Source: Hyphococcus luteus (GTDB lineage Bacteria; Pseudomonadota; Alphaproteobacteria; Caulobacterales; Parvularculaceae). Taken from it: a DNA stretch of 64,000 nucleotides. Below the pieces are notes generated by a model that had not been told where the DNA came from, made no database searches, and saw only the letters and a list, made by a program, of their open reading frames with translations. A program made the translations under genes and the position numbers. Location of the stretch: assembly GCF_002943565.1 (NCBI RefSeq), contig NZ_PJCH01000017.1, positions 433,167 through 497,166 on the forward strand, in the 5' to 3' direction. How positions within the stretch are numbered: position 1 is the first letter of the stretch; each line of letters opens with the position of its first letter. This document shows positions 1 through 10,036 of this stretch, one piece after another.

Positions 1-1
1 C

Positions 2-1666
2 CTCACTTACAATGGCGAGATTTATAATTATCAGGCGCTCGCCAAAACGCTTGCCGGCGTCTCTTTCAAAACCCGGTCGGACACGGAGCTTCTCGCCGAA
101 GGCCTCGCACTGAAAGGCGCGGATTTTCTTCACGAGCTGCACGGCATGTTCGCTTTCGGTTTTTACGAGCCCGAAAAGAAGCGCCTGACGCTCGCCCGCG
201 ACCGGCTCGGCGAGCGCCCGCTTTATTATGCGGAAACCCGCGACGGATTTCTCCTTTTCGCCTCGGAAATCGGCGCCCTTCTCGCATCGGGGCTTGTGGA
301 CGCAGCGCTCGATCCGCGCGCCGTCGCCGATTATTTTTATTACGGTTATGTCCCCGATCCGAAGACCATCTATCGCAGCATCTACAAGCTGGCGCCCGCG
401 CACAAGCTGATCGCCGAGCGCGGCCAGACGCCCCGCATAGAGCGTTATTGGCGCCCCGTCTTCGCCGACGCCGCGGCGGCCCCTTTCGAAGAAGCCGCGG
501 ACATGCTGCGCGCCAAGATCGACGACGCGGTGAAGTTGCAAATGCTGTCCGATGCGCCGCTCGGGGCGTTTCTGTCCGGCGGCGTCGATTCCGCCAGCAT
601 CGTTTCTTCCATGGCCGAAACCGGCGCCCGGCCCGTCGCCTGCACCATCGGCTTTGACGAAGCAGGCCATGACGAACGCGAAGCCGCGCGCGAAATCGCG
701 GAGAAATTCGGCGCCGTCCATTATGAAGAGCTCGCCGATTGCGAGACGGCGGCGCTAATCGACAAAGTCGCGGCCGCCATGGGCGAGCCCTTCGCCGACG
801 CTTCGGCATTGCCGTCTTATCTCGTGGCGCAAGCCGCGCGCCGCCACGTCACCGTCGCGCTCACCGGGGACGGCGGCGATGAAGTCTTCGCCGGCTACAG
901 GCGCTATCCGTTCTTTCTCGCCGAGGAAAAAATGCGCGACCTTGCGCCCGCGCCCTTGCGCGCCGGCGTTTTCGGACCGCTCGGCGCGGCCTATCCGAAA
1001 CTCGACTGGGCGCCGCGTTATCTGCGCGCCAAGACCACCTTTCAGGCGATGGCGCGTTCGAGCGCTGAAGGCTACGCCGCCGCCGCCGCGATCAACCTGC
1101 CCTCGCGCATCGACGTGATTTTCAATCCCGATTTCAAACGCGCCCTCGCCGGCTATGAACCGGAATCGGTCATGAGCGCCGCCATGGCGGATGCAGGAAC
1201 CGAAGAGCCGCTCGCCCGCGCGCAATATGCCGATCTTATGACCTGGCTGCCGGGACGGATGCTCGTCAAGGCCGACCGCACATCGATGGCGCACGGGCTC
1301 GAAACGCGGCCGCCCCTGCTCGATCACAGGCTCGTGGAATGGGCCGGCGCGCTTCCCGCGGACTACAAGCTCACGGGCATGGACGGAAAACGCATCCTGA
1401 AAGCGGCCTTCACGCCGCGGCTTGGGCCCGATTACGTCGCCCGCAAGAAACAGGGCTTTGCACCGCCGCTGAAAGACTGGATGCGCCGCAAGCAGGGCAA
1501 TCCGGCCATGCGGCTCAACGCCTCGCGGGCGTGGCGCGAAAGCGGCTTGTTCGATGAAAAAGCGGTCGAGGCGATGATCGCATCGCATAAAAGCGGCGGC
1601 GCCGACTGCGCCCAGGAAATCTGGAGCATCATCATGTTCGACGCGTTTTTGCGCAAGGCGCGCTAA
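2..1666 (+). CDS. asnB: Asparagine synthase (glutamine-hydrolysing)-type amidotransferase, 5' end outside window
   Basis: The reading frame is open from the first bases of the window (LTYNGEIYNYQ, the class II glutaminase signature), so the start and the catalytic N-terminal Cys lie upstream. After the glutaminase domain comes the synthetase domain with the ATP pyrophosphatase P-loop SGGVDSAS and the SGDGGDE-like motif TGDGGDE. The family transfers glutamine nitrogen to an ATP-activated carboxylate. Homologues with this sequence style often sit in exopolysaccharide clusters, which fits the FemAB-like and glycosyltransferase genes next door. It ends convergently, overlapping the next minus-strand gene by a few bases. 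True asparagine synthesis and a polysaccharide-modifying amidotransferase cannot be told apart here. Confidence 0.9.
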   Translation, partial: LTYNGEIYNYQALAKTLAGVSFKTRSDTELLAEGLALKGADFLHELHGMFAFGFYEPEKKRLTLARDRLGERPLYYAETRDGFLLFASEIGALLASGLVDAALDPRAVADYFYYGYVPDPKTIYRSIYKLAPAHKLIAERGQTPRIERYWRPVFADAAAAPFEEAADMLRAKIDDAVKLQMLSDAPLGAFLSGGVDSASIVSSMAETGARPVACTIGFDEAGHDEREAAREIAEKFGAVHYEELADCETAALIDKVAAAMGEPFADASALPSYLVAQAARRHVTVALTGDGGDEVFAGYRRYPFFLAEEKMRDLAPAPLRAGVFGPLGAAYPKLDWAPRYLRAKTTFQAMARSSAEGYAAAAAINLPSRIDVIFNPDFKRALAGYEPESVMSAAMADAGTEEPLARAQYADLMTWLPGRMLVKADRTSMAHGLETRPPLLDHRLVEWAGALPADYKLTGMDGKRILKAAFTPRLGPDYVARKKQGFAPPLKDWMRRKQGNPAMRLNASRAWRESGLFDEKAVEAMIASHKSGGADCAQEIWSIIMFDAFLRKAR

Positions 1667-2739
1667 CCTTTGACGCGCGCGCGCAGCCGGTTGCGCCAGG
1701 TCGGGCGCTCGACCACGAAAGAGGTCAGGATGGTTTCCGGATCGCCGAGCCGCGCCTTGTATTCCTCTTCGCCGGCGAGGAGGTCGTAAGCCTCGAAGCC
1801 CTTGTCCTGATAAAACTGCGCCGCGAGCGCATGGGCGACAAAGCCGGGCGAAACGCGGTTGTCGTCTTCTATGTTAAAGCCGCTTTGATAATTCATGACG
1901 CGCTTGCCGTGCACGAAATTATAGAGAACGGCGAAAGTCTCACCCCCTGCGCTCACTTCAAAAAGATGCAGGTTTTCCGGCGCATGAGCCCGGAGCCGCT
2001 CGTGAAAACTTTTCAGATGCGGATTGGCGAAAACGCCTTCCCGCCCCCTTGCCCGCCAGCGCTGCTGGTGCAGCTCTTTCAGCTTTTCAAAGGCGGCCTT
2101 CTTTTCCTCCGCCGTTTGCGCAAGCCGTGTCTTGATCCCGCCGCGCTCTTCATAAAGCGCGATGGACCGGCGGATTTTCGTCTGCAGGGATTTGCTGAGC
2201 CCGGCGATGAAATCCGTGCTCCCGAGCTCGCAGACGTAAACCGGCTGTTCGCGCAGGACGCGGGCGGAAAAGCCGCGCCCCGCCGCCGCCGACAGGACCG
2301 TCGATGTCATGCGCATGCGCGCATTGCGGAAAACAAACCCGTCGGCATCGGTAAAATAATTCATGATCGCGCCCGCGGCTTTGGTCCTGAGACCGCCGGA
2401 GGGACGCGGCGCGAGGAAGTCGAGATATTCCGGGTAGATCGCATCGCGGGCCGGGTCGCCGAATTCCTGGAACCAGACTTCACGAAGCCCCAGTCCCATG
2501 GTCTTGCGCTTCGGCGCAGCGAAAGCGCCCATCAGCTTTGGGGCGCCGTTTTCGGAGACTTCGACCCGGTAAAGCTCCGCGCCCTCCGGCGCGCCGGCAA
2601 GCCAGGCGGTCATCCATTCCGGCGACTGGAAAAAACCGGCGTCGGGGCAACTCGCATAAAGCTGCGTCCATTCGGCGAGGAAAGCGTCGTGGTCCTCAAG
2701 CGGCGCGACCACGGCTTTTACATCAGGGGCTTCATCCAT
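1663..2739 (-). CDS. FemAB/CelD-like GNAT acyltransferase
   Basis: About 358 residues with the layout of the BcsL/CelD (Acetyltransf_6) family: an N-terminal part with FFQSPEWMTAW, a central helix-rich stretch (SLQTKIRRSI), and a C-terminal GNAT fold with the FAVLYNFVHGKRVMNYQSGF strand and GFEAYDLLAGEEEYK. These enzymes acylate sugars or peptides during envelope or exopolysaccharide synthesis. The chosen ATG (MDEAPD) overlaps the end of the upstream glycosyltransferase by 8 bases, indicating translational coupling; an ATG 15 bases upstream is also possible. No signal peptide, so cytoplasmic. Substrate unknown. Confidence 0.75.
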   Translation of the reverse strand: MDEAPDVKAVVAPLEDHDAFLAEWTQLYASCPDAGFFQSPEWMTAWLAGAPEGAELYRVEVSENGAPKLMGAFAAPKRKTMGLGLREVWFQEFGDPARDAIYPEYLDFLAPRPSGGLRTKAAGAIMNYFTDADGFVFRNARMRMTSTVLSAAAGRGFSARVLREQPVYVCELGSTDFIAGLSKSLQTKIRRSIALYEERGGIKTRLAQTAEEKKAAFEKLKELHQQRWRARGREGVFANPHLKSFHERLRAHAPENLHLFEVSAGGETFAVLYNFVHGKRVMNYQSGFNIEDDNRVSPGFVAHALAAQFYQDKGFEAYDLLAGEEEYKARLGDPETILTSFVVERPTWRNRLRARVKG

Positions 2740-3850
2740 GGCGGCCTTGCACATCCTCGAATAGCGCGCGACAGGCGGCGATCATGCGGTCCTGCGAAAA
2801 CGCCTCCCTCGCCTTGCGCTTGTTGGCGGCGCCGATGGCGGCCCGCGCCGACGGATTTTGCAGCATCTGCGCGAGAGCGTGGGCGTAGGCTTCATCGTCG
2901 CCGACAGGCGTAATGTAGGGGAGATTCTCTTCCGCCACCATCTCAGCGATGTCCCCCACGCCCGTCGCGACAACGGGAAGCCCCGCCGCCATCGCCTCCA
3001 TCAGGCTCAACGGGGCCTGCTCCGTATCCGAGGACAAGGCGAAGACATCGAATCGGGCATAGGCGTCCGCCGCGTCCGCCGTAGGGCCCGGCAGGGAAAT
3101 CCGCGGGTCGTCCTTCGCCGCCTGCCTGAGGGCGTCAAGCTCCGGCCCGGCGCCGAAAATCTCGAGCCGCGCGCGCCCTTCATAGTCCGCGGCGCGAAAC
3201 ACGGCGATCAGCCGGCGGTAATTCTTCTCCGGGCGAAGCGCGGCGAGCGAGCCCACCACAAGCGCGTCATTATGGCCGCGCTTGCCGCCCTGCAGCCTGT
3301 CGAAATCGACGCCGTTCCCGATGCGCCGCACGGATTTGAGCCCCCATTGTTCCGCCGCCGTTTTTTCAAGCGCGCGCGAGGGGACGACCACGGGCGTCTT
3401 TTTCAACAGCCGGCGCCGGGCGCGCACCCGGCGGGGACGCTGCCGGTCGATGGTTTCGTCGGGGCCGAAGCCGTCTTCGAAATGCACATGGGGAACACGC
3501 GGGCCGAGTTTGTTGGCGACAACGGTCTCCATGGATCCCCAATTATAGGTGCACAGAATATCCGGATCTTCCTCGCGGAGGAGACCCCGCAAACGCCAGA
3601 TATTCGAAAGGCTGAGGCCCGATGATTTTTTCAGGATCAGCGTTCTGAACTTGGCCTTCACGCTTTCGTCGAACAGCGCCCGCGCGGCATGATCGCCGTC
3701 AAGGGCGACAATCACATGCCGATAGCCCGTCCCAAGACCGCGGGCGAGCGCGGCAAGCCGGGCCTGCTGGCCGCCGAAGGAAAAGCTCGGAAAGACATGC
3801 AGCAGAACCGTTTCCCCTGACGGCCCGCCGCTTGAGGCTGCGTCCTGCAT
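2732..3850 (-). CDS. GT4-family glycosyltransferase
   Basis: About 372 residues with the two-domain GT-B layout. The N-terminal part has FPSFSFGGQQARLA, the usual GGxx loop of this family. The C-terminal half has the nucleotide-sugar site: VGSLAALRPEKNYRRLI, then FGAGPELDALR, and the E-x7-E region around DVFALSSDTEQAPLSLMEAMA. Such enzymes transfer a sugar from a nucleotide donor to a lipid-linked or growing polysaccharide. It is first in a two-gene minus-strand operon with the acyltransferase gene. The ATG at MQDAASS was chosen over a TTG 36 bases upstream; neither has a strong ribosome-binding site. Confidence 0.85.
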   Translation of the reverse strand: MQDAASSGGPSGETVLLHVFPSFSFGGQQARLAALARGLGTGYRHVIVALDGDHAARALFDESVKAKFRTLILKKSSGLSLSNIWRLRGLLREEDPDILCTYNWGSMETVVANKLGPRVPHVHFEDGFGPDETIDRQRPRRVRARRRLLKKTPVVVPSRALEKTAAEQWGLKSVRRIGNGVDFDRLQGGKRGHNDALVVGSLAALRPEKNYRRLIAVFRAADYEGRARLEIFGAGPELDALRQAAKDDPRISLPGPTADAADAYARFDVFALSSDTEQAPLSLMEAMAAGLPVVATGVGDIAEMVAEENLPYITPVGDDEAYAHALAQMLQNPSARAAIGAANKRKAREAFSQDRMIAACRALFEDVQGRHG

Positions 3851-3890
3851 GCCGGTTGATGTGACAGGTTTCGCGTGTCCGCGCAAAGGG

Positions 3891-3918
3891 TTGTCGCGGG
3901 CGCTTCAGCCCTGATAAT
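3891..3918 (+). promoter_or_regulatory. Candidate sigma-70-like promoter for the GNAT gene
   Basis: TTGTCG and GATAAT are separated by 16 bases, 16 bases ahead of the ATG of the plus-strand GNAT gene. GAGGA just before that ATG serves as ribosome-binding site. Called by eye only; the divergent glycosyltransferase starts within 85 bases. Confidence 0.35.
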
Positions 3919-3933
3919 GGCGTTGCGAGGAAC

Positions 3934-4431
3934 ATGGCCATGACCAGCGACATCATCATCAGAACCGATTTGAAACCCGGCGATCTCGGCCGCATCATTA
4001 CGCTTCACGGCGAGGGTTATGGCCGTGAGGAAGGCCATTTCGGCCTCGCCTTCGAAGCCTTTGTGGCGCGCACCGTGGCGGATTTCGTCATCGACAACGG
4101 CGCGAAGGGCCGCGTCTGGCTGGCCGAGCGGGACGGCCGGCTGGTCGGCTGCACGGCCATGGTCGACCGCGGCGGCAAGGGCCAACTGCGCTGGGTGCTG
4201 GTGTCCCCGGAAGCGCGCGGAACAGGCCTTGGCAAGAAGCTCGTCAACGCGGCGATCGACTACGCCGCCAGCGAGGGCTGGAGCGAGATCACGCTGGAAA
4301 CGACGACCGGACTGCCCGCGTCCATGGACCTCTATTTGCGCCTCGGTTTCGACGTGGTCAGCGAGGAAGAAACCGAACTCTGGAACCCCCATGCGCAAAA
4401 GCTGATTCACATGCGAAAGCCGCTCCCGTGA
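3934..4431 (+). CDS. GNAT family N-acetyltransferase
   Basis: 165 residues. The acetyl-CoA binding motif A is visible as LVSPEARGTGLGKKLVNAAIDYA, preceded by the beta-strand VWLAERDGRLVGCTAMVDR and followed by the C-terminal YLRLGFDVVSEEE motif typical of the fold. The ATG follows a GAGGAAC ribosome-binding site. The stop overlaps the GTG start of the downstream flavoprotein oxidase by four bases, so the two are probably translated together. Substrate unknown; the coupling to an amine oxidase suggests an amino compound, which is inference. Confidence 0.85.
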   Translation: MAMTSDIIIRTDLKPGDLGRIITLHGEGYGREEGHFGLAFEAFVARTVADFVIDNGAKGRVWLAERDGRLVGCTAMVDRGGKGQLRWVLVSPEARGTGLGKKLVNAAIDYAASEGWSEITLETTTGLPASMDLYLRLGFDVVSEEETELWNPHAQKLIHMRKPLP

Positions 4432-5567
4432 GCGGGGGCCCGCATTGCGCCGTCGTCGGCGCCGGGATCATGGGCGCGGCGGCGGCCTATGCGCTGGCGC
4501 GGCGCGGCGCGCGCGTCACGCTGTTCGAACAATTTCCCTTCGGCCATGACCGCGGCTCTTCTCACGGCGCCACACGGCTTTTCCGCACCGCCTATTTCGA
4601 ACATCCCGACTATGTGCCGCTGTTAAAACGCGCCGCCATGTTGTGGCGTGAATTGGAAGAAGAAGCCCACGAAACCCTGTTCGAGATGACAGGCGTCTTC
4701 ATGGCGGGCCGGGCCGACTCCGGGCTCATCGCCGGCACGAGCCTCGCCGCCGAACAGCACGGGCTTCATCTGCATCGCCTGTCGCGCGCTGAAGCCAGGA
4801 AACGGTTTTTCTGGTTCGCGCTCGACGACGATATGGAGGCGATGATCGAACCCGATGCGGGTTTCGTTTACGCCGACCGCGCCCGCGCCGCCTATCTCAA
4901 GGCCGCGAGCGCCCATGACGCTGAACTGCACGAAAATTCCCCCGTCTCCGGCTGGACGGCGAAGGGCGGGCAAATTGAACTCGAGGCCGGAGGCGAAAGG
5001 CATTGCTTCGATCGGCTTGTGCTCGCCCCGGGGGCTTTCGCTGGCGAGTTCGTAAAACTGGGGCGCAAGTTTCTTCAGCCGCTGCGCAAAAGCCTCTTCT
5101 GGACGTCGCCTGGCGAAGACCGCTTCACCCTCGCCAACGGCTTTCTCCCCTACGCCATAGAAGAGGCGGACGGACGTTTTCGCTACGGTTTTCCGGCGGT
5201 CGATGCGGACGGGGTGAAGATCGGCGAACATACTGGCGGCGCGCCAGTCGCCGATCCGCTCGACCAGGCGCCGGACGCCGCCGCCGAAGCGCGCCGCGAC
5301 ATGGAGGCGTTCCTGAAACGCCGCATCCCGGGCGTGTCTTCAACGATCATTAAAGAACAAAGCTGTCTTTACGCCATGAGCCCGGACGGGCATTTCATCA
5401 TCGACCGCCATCCGGAAAGCGAGCATGTGGTTCTCGCCATGGGCCATTCCGGACACGGATTTAAATTCGCGCCACTCATCGGCGAAGCCCTCGCCGACCT
5501 CGCCCTAAAAGGCGAGACCATGCGCGAATTCGATTTCCTGAAGCTCGCCCGCTTCGATCAGGCGTAA
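4428..5567 (+). CDS. solA: FAD-dependent amine oxidase of the monomeric sarcosine oxidase / N-methyltryptophan oxidase family
   Basis: 379 residues starting with GTG inside the stop of the GNAT gene. The N-terminal dinucleotide-binding motif is GAGIMGAAAAYALARRG, followed by RGSSHGATRLFR, which in the MSOX family holds the flavin. Near the C-terminus SCLYAMSPDGHFIIDRHP contains the Cys that carries covalent FAD in MSOX/MTOX, and GHSGHGFKFAPLIGE closes the FAD site. The family oxidises secondary N-methyl amino acids, producing an aldehyde, an amine and peroxide. Sarcosine, N-methyltryptophan or pipecolate could be the substrate; the symbol marks the family. Its end overlaps convergent pdhA by ten bases. 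Confidence 0.8.
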   Translation: MSGGPHCAVVGAGIMGAAAAYALARRGARVTLFEQFPFGHDRGSSHGATRLFRTAYFEHPDYVPLLKRAAMLWRELEEEAHETLFEMTGVFMAGRADSGLIAGTSLAAEQHGLHLHRLSRAEARKRFFWFALDDDMEAMIEPDAGFVYADRARAAYLKAASAHDAELHENSPVSGWTAKGGQIELEAGGERHCFDRLVLAPGAFAGEFVKLGRKFLQPLRKSLFWTSPGEDRFTLANGFLPYAIEEADGRFRYGFPAVDADGVKIGEHTGGAPVADPLDQAPDAAAEARRDMEAFLKRRIPGVSSTIIKEQSCLYAMSPDGHFIIDRHPESEHVVLAMGHSGHGFKFAPLIGEALADLALKGETMREFDFLKLARFDQA

Positions 5568-6550
5568 ATATCCGTAAAGAGCTGATCGGCGGCGGGCTCG
5601 GGGCTTTCGAGGGCGAAATCCGCCGCGCCTTTGACGATCGCCTTGATCTCCTTGTCGATCCCTTTCAACTGATCTTCGTCGGAGAAGCCGTTTTCGGAAA
5701 GCCGCTGTTCGCAGCGCTTGATCGGGTCCGAAGTTTCGCGAATGTGGTCGACTTCCTCGCGGGTCCGGTATTTCGCCGGGTCCGACATGGAATGGCCGCG
5801 ATAGCGATAGGTCTTCATTTCAAGGACGTAAGGCCCCTCGCCCTTGCGCGCATGCTCCACCGCCTGGCGGCCCGCCTCGCGCACCGCGACGACATCCATG
5901 CCGTCGACTTCCATGCCCGGAATGCCGAAGGCCGCGCCGCGGCGGTAAAGATGGGTGTCGGAATGAGAGCGCTTGACGCTGGTGCCCATGGCGTACTGGT
6001 TGTTCTCGATGATGAAGACCACCGGCAGCTTCCACAGCTGCGCCATATTCATGGCTTCGAAAATCTGCCCCTGGTTCGAGGCGCCGTCGCCGAAATAGGT
6101 CAGGCTGACCGAGTCATTCTCGCGGTAGCGATTGGCGAAACCGAGGCCGACGCCAAGCGGCACCGAGGCGCCGACAATGCCGTGCCCGCCATAGAACTCC
6201 TTTTCCTTGGAGAACATGTGCATGGAGCCGCCCTTGCCCTTGGAATAGCCGCCTTCGCGGCCCGTGAGCTCGGCCATGACGCCTTTCGGGTCCATGCCGC
6301 AGGCGAGCATATGGCCGTGATCGCGATAGCCGGTGATGGTCTGGTCGCCGTCTTTCTTCACCGCCTCCATGCCGACCACCACGGCCTCCTGGCCGATATA
6401 GAGGTGGCAGAAGCCGCCGATATGGCCCATGCCGTAAAGCTGGCCCGCGCGCTCCTCGAAGCGGCGAATGAGCAGCATGTCGCGATAATATTTGAGCAGC
6501 TCTTCCGTCGTGGCGGAAAGGTTGGTTTTGGCGCTCGCGTCGTCAGCCAT
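5558..6550 (-). CDS. pdhA: Pyruvate dehydrogenase E1 component, alpha subunit
   Basis: 330 residues. The thiamine diphosphate motif runs from GDGASNQGQIFEAMN to IENNQYAMGTS, followed by the phosphorylation-loop-like segment TYRYRGHSMSDPAKYRT. Together with E1 beta it decarboxylates pyruvate and passes the acetyl group to E2 lipoyl. The chosen start (MADDAS) follows a GGGAG ribosome-binding site; an in-frame ATG 27 bases upstream lacks one. In many alphaproteobacteria pdhA is followed directly by pdhB and pdhC, but here the next gene is a convergent oxidase, so the partners must lie elsewhere. An acetoin or branched-chain dehydrogenase alpha subunit is a less likely alternative. Confidence 0.93.
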   Translation of the reverse strand: MADDASAKTNLSATTEELLKYYRDMLLIRRFEERAGQLYGMGHIGGFCHLYIGQEAVVVGMEAVKKDGDQTITGYRDHGHMLACGMDPKGVMAELTGREGGYSKGKGGSMHMFSKEKEFYGGHGIVGASVPLGVGLGFANRYRENDSVSLTYFGDGASNQGQIFEAMNMAQLWKLPVVFIIENNQYAMGTSVKRSHSDTHLYRRGAAFGIPGMEVDGMDVVAVREAGRQAVEHARKGEGPYVLEMKTYRYRGHSMSDPAKYRTREEVDHIRETSDPIKRCEQRLSENGFSDEDQLKGIDKEIKAIVKGAADFALESPEPAADQLFTDIYA

Positions 6551-6646
6551 CGATTTGATCTCCCGAATGCGGCCCATGTCATACGCGGGACGGCCCGCCC
6601 GAACAAGCAGGCTGCGGGCAATAGAGACCTTGAAAAGGCGAAAACC

Positions 6647-6979
6647 CTAGCGTTTTTCCTCGCTTAGGAGCCTGTCGAGCTCGCGCCGGGGGATCACCAC
6701 GTCGCCCTCCCGGCTATAGCCGAGAACCGCCCGGATGCGCTCGTCGAGGATGTCGGGGTCGAGGGATTTCGGGTTCAGGAGATCGGCCCGCTGTTCAAGC
6801 TCCAGGCGGCGCGCGCGCAAGGCGTCGAGCTCCGCGGTTTTCACCTCCGCTTCGTCCTGAAGCTGGCTCAGGGCCCGGTAGCCGGTGTCGCTCGCCGTCG
6901 CGCCCCAGACGAGAATGCCCGTCAGACACATCACGAGCGCCGGAAACGCAATGTCGAGAAGAAAACGGATACGCAACAT
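6647..6979 (-). CDS. ftsB: FtsB/DivIC-like septum formation initiator
   Basis: 110 residues: a short cytoplasmic N-terminus, one membrane segment (FPALVMCLTGILVWGA) and a periplasmic coiled coil (ALSQLQDEAEVKTAELDALR and onward) ending with the PKSLDPDILDERIRAVLGY motif seen in alphaproteobacterial FtsB-like proteins. FtsB bridges FtsL and FtsQ in the divisome. The location between eno and pdhA is the standard place for this gene in alphaproteobacteria and supports the call. An ATG at MLRIRF was chosen; a start 39 bases upstream (MILLKR) is possible. Confidence 0.8.
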   Translation of the reverse strand: MLRIRFLLDIAFPALVMCLTGILVWGATASDTGYRALSQLQDEAEVKTAELDALRARRLELEQRADLLNPKSLDPDILDERIRAVLGYSREGDVVIPRRELDRLLSEEKR

Positions 6980-7100
6980 GGAAGCTCGTTCTTTTTTGTT
7001 GCGTTTTAAAAGAATCAAACTTGGTTAACGATTCGTTAAGCCGATTCGCTTTTCCGCTTCCGCGCTGAATAGAGCTTTTTCATTCGCCGTCGATTCACGA

Positions 7101-7200
7101 CTTCATCCTTCGAGACGCAAAAATCCTTCATCCTGAGGAGCGCCGCTCATGCGGCGCGTCTCGAAGGACATGAAGGATTTCCGCTCCTCAGGATGAAGGC
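7101..7200. repeat. Mosaic palindromic intergenic repeat, family 1 copy 1
   Basis: Two pairs of complementary arms are interleaved. Arm A (CCTTCGAGACGC, 7107-7118) matches A' at 7156-7167. Arm B (CCTTCATCCTGAGGAGC, 7125-7141) matches B' at 7183-7199. A small CGCCGC/GCGGCG hairpin sits at 7141-7156. A second copy with the same arms in a different order lies at 32060-32150. It fills the gap between ftsB and a GNAT gene. Confidence 0.8.
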
Positions 7201-7229
7201 TTGGCGATCCGCCTGGGCTTCAAAACGCC

Positions 7230-7703
7230 CTAAAGATCGAGCGCCAGGGCCTGATCGCAGCGGCGCTCGACCTCGTTCCGCGCGGACGGGGCAAAGCCGA
7301 ATTTCCCGTAAAGCCCCAGCGCCTCTTCCAGCACATTGTTGGTCTGAAGCTCGATGCGCGTGAAGCCGAGCGCGCGGGCGCGCGCAATGGCGTGAGTGAG
7401 GAGGAGCTTGCCCATCCCCTTCCCTCGGGCGCCGGGCTTTAAATACATCTTGCGCAGCTCGACCGCGCCCTCGCTCCCCTCGCCATCCAGCGGCCAAAGC
7501 CCCACTGTGCCGATGATGTCGCCTTCCGGCGTCTCGATGACGTCGAACATCCCGCCGGCGTAAAAGCCTTCGAGATCGTCGAGGTCGCTGTCGGTCGTTT
7601 TCGGCGCCGGCTCGAGCCCGTATTCGTCGAGCACGGCGAAGATCAGGGCGCGGACTTTACCGCAGTCCGCATTGGTCGCCGGACGGATGACAGGCGCGTT
7701 CAT
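7230..7703 (-). CDS. GNAT family N-acetyltransferase
   Basis: 157 residues. Motif A appears as KMYLKPGARGKGMGKLLLTHA, with the preceding strand IIGTVGLWPLDGE and the C-terminal ALGLYGKFGFAPS motif. It starts eight bases after the eno stop with a GAGGGG ribosome-binding site that overlaps that stop, so it is probably co-transcribed with eno. This position between eno and ftsB is an insertion relative to the usual eno-ftsB order. Substrate unknown. Confidence 0.85.
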   Translation of the reverse strand: MNAPVIRPATNADCGKVRALIFAVLDEYGLEPAPKTTDSDLDDLEGFYAGGMFDVIETPEGDIIGTVGLWPLDGEGSEGAVELRKMYLKPGARGKGMGKLLLTHAIARARALGFTRIELQTNNVLEEALGLYGKFGFAPSARNEVERRCDQALALDL

Positions 7704-7710
7704 CGGCCCC

Positions 7711-9045
<1,335 letters not shown>

Positions 9046-9078
9046 CGGGCTGGCGCCCTCAAGCGCCCCTATCCGGCG

Positions 9079-9918
9079 CTATTGCTCGTCATAGCGCCGG
9101 TCCGGCCGCCGGCTGGGCGGGCGCTGACGCGGTTCGGCGCCGCTTTGGCGCTGCCGCTGGCGCGGGGCCGCGCGGCGAGGCGGCGGAGAGGAAGACGGCT
9201 GCGCCGAGGACGGCGGCGCCGATTTGGGCGCGCTTTTGGGCGGCGGGCTCGAGGCCGGCGGCGTCGCCCGCCGGGGCGCCGCGCGACGCGTCGGCCGGGA
9301 TTGGGGCCGGGATTGGCTTCGCTGTTGCGGACGAGTGTCCTGGTAGCGGCGCTGGCGCGGGGTCAGGCGGGGCGTCGGATCGTTCGGCGCAGCGCGCGGC
9401 GGCTTCCGGTCTTTGCCGCGATAGTCGCGGCGATCCCTGTCGCGGTCGTGACGGCGGTCGCGGTCATGGTCCCGGTCATAGCGGTCACGATCGCGATGAC
9501 GGCGATTGTAATCGCGCCGGCGGCGGTCGCGGTCATAATCATGGCGGCGCTTGTGGCGGCGGTCATAATCGCGATAGCCGCCCCAATAGGTGAAGTCGAA
9601 GTAATAGCCGCTGGAAGGCCCCCAGGCGCCGTAGCGCCCGTACCATGGCCAGGACGGGGCGTAATAATAGCTGCTGGAATAACTCGAACTATAGGAGGAA
9701 TAGCTGTCATAGGCGTTCGCGAAACACTGGTTCGCCTCGCTGTCGCAATCCGCATGGCAGGCGCTGTAGTGCACCGCGTCGGCGGCGAAGTCCTCGCAAT
9801 AGCGGTAACAGGCGCCGGCCTGCTCGTCGCAGGCGTCGAAGGCGGATTGATACGGATAAGTCGTGCAGCCGGCGAGCACGAACAACGCCAGCCCGAAAGC
9901 AGCTTTGTAAAGCTTCAT
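9079..9918 (-). CDS. Lipoprotein with Cys-rich N-terminal part and Arg/Asp-rich low-complexity tail
   Basis: 279 residues. The start MKLYKAAFGLALFVLAGC gives a clear lipoprotein signal with Cys18 as the modified residue. Residues about 20-70 hold several Cys (CDEQAGACYRYCEDF, CHADCDSEANQC), possibly disulphide-bonded. Then comes a Tyr/Ser-rich and Gly/Trp/Tyr-rich stretch, then a long run of Arg-Asp-His repeats, then a Pro/Ser/Ala/Arg-rich end. The charged region may bind polyanions or be disordered. No family recognised. The strong composition also opens a long frame on the other strand, which is judged spurious because only the minus frame has a signal peptide. Confidence 0.7.
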   Translation of the reverse strand: MKLYKAAFGLALFVLAGCTTYPYQSAFDACDEQAGACYRYCEDFAADAVHYSACHADCDSEANQCFANAYDSYSSYSSSYSSSYYYAPSWPWYGRYGAWGPSSGYYFDFTYWGGYRDYDRRHKRRHDYDRDRRRRDYNRRHRDRDRYDRDHDRDRRHDRDRDRRDYRGKDRKPPRAAPNDPTPRLTPRQRRYQDTRPQQRSQSRPQSRPTRRAAPRRATPPASSPPPKSAPKSAPPSSAQPSSSPPPRRAAPRQRQRQSGAEPRQRPPSRRPDRRYDEQ

Positions 9919-9986
9919 CCCCGAGAGTCCCTTATCTGGGCCCCGCACCCGGGAGTCAGCATAAAGCCGGCCTGCGCAAATGCAAA

Positions 9987-10007
9987 CGCCGCCCAAACCG
10001 GGCGGCG
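9987..10007 (-). terminator. Terminator-like hairpin after rpmF
   Basis: CGCCGCCC (9987-9994) pairs with GGGCGGCG (10000-10007), loop of five, followed on the minus strand by TTTGC. It lies 30 bases past the L32 stop. The T-run is short. Confidence 0.5.
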
Positions 10008-10036
10008 CGCAAATAGGAGGCGAATAAAGCCGGCAA

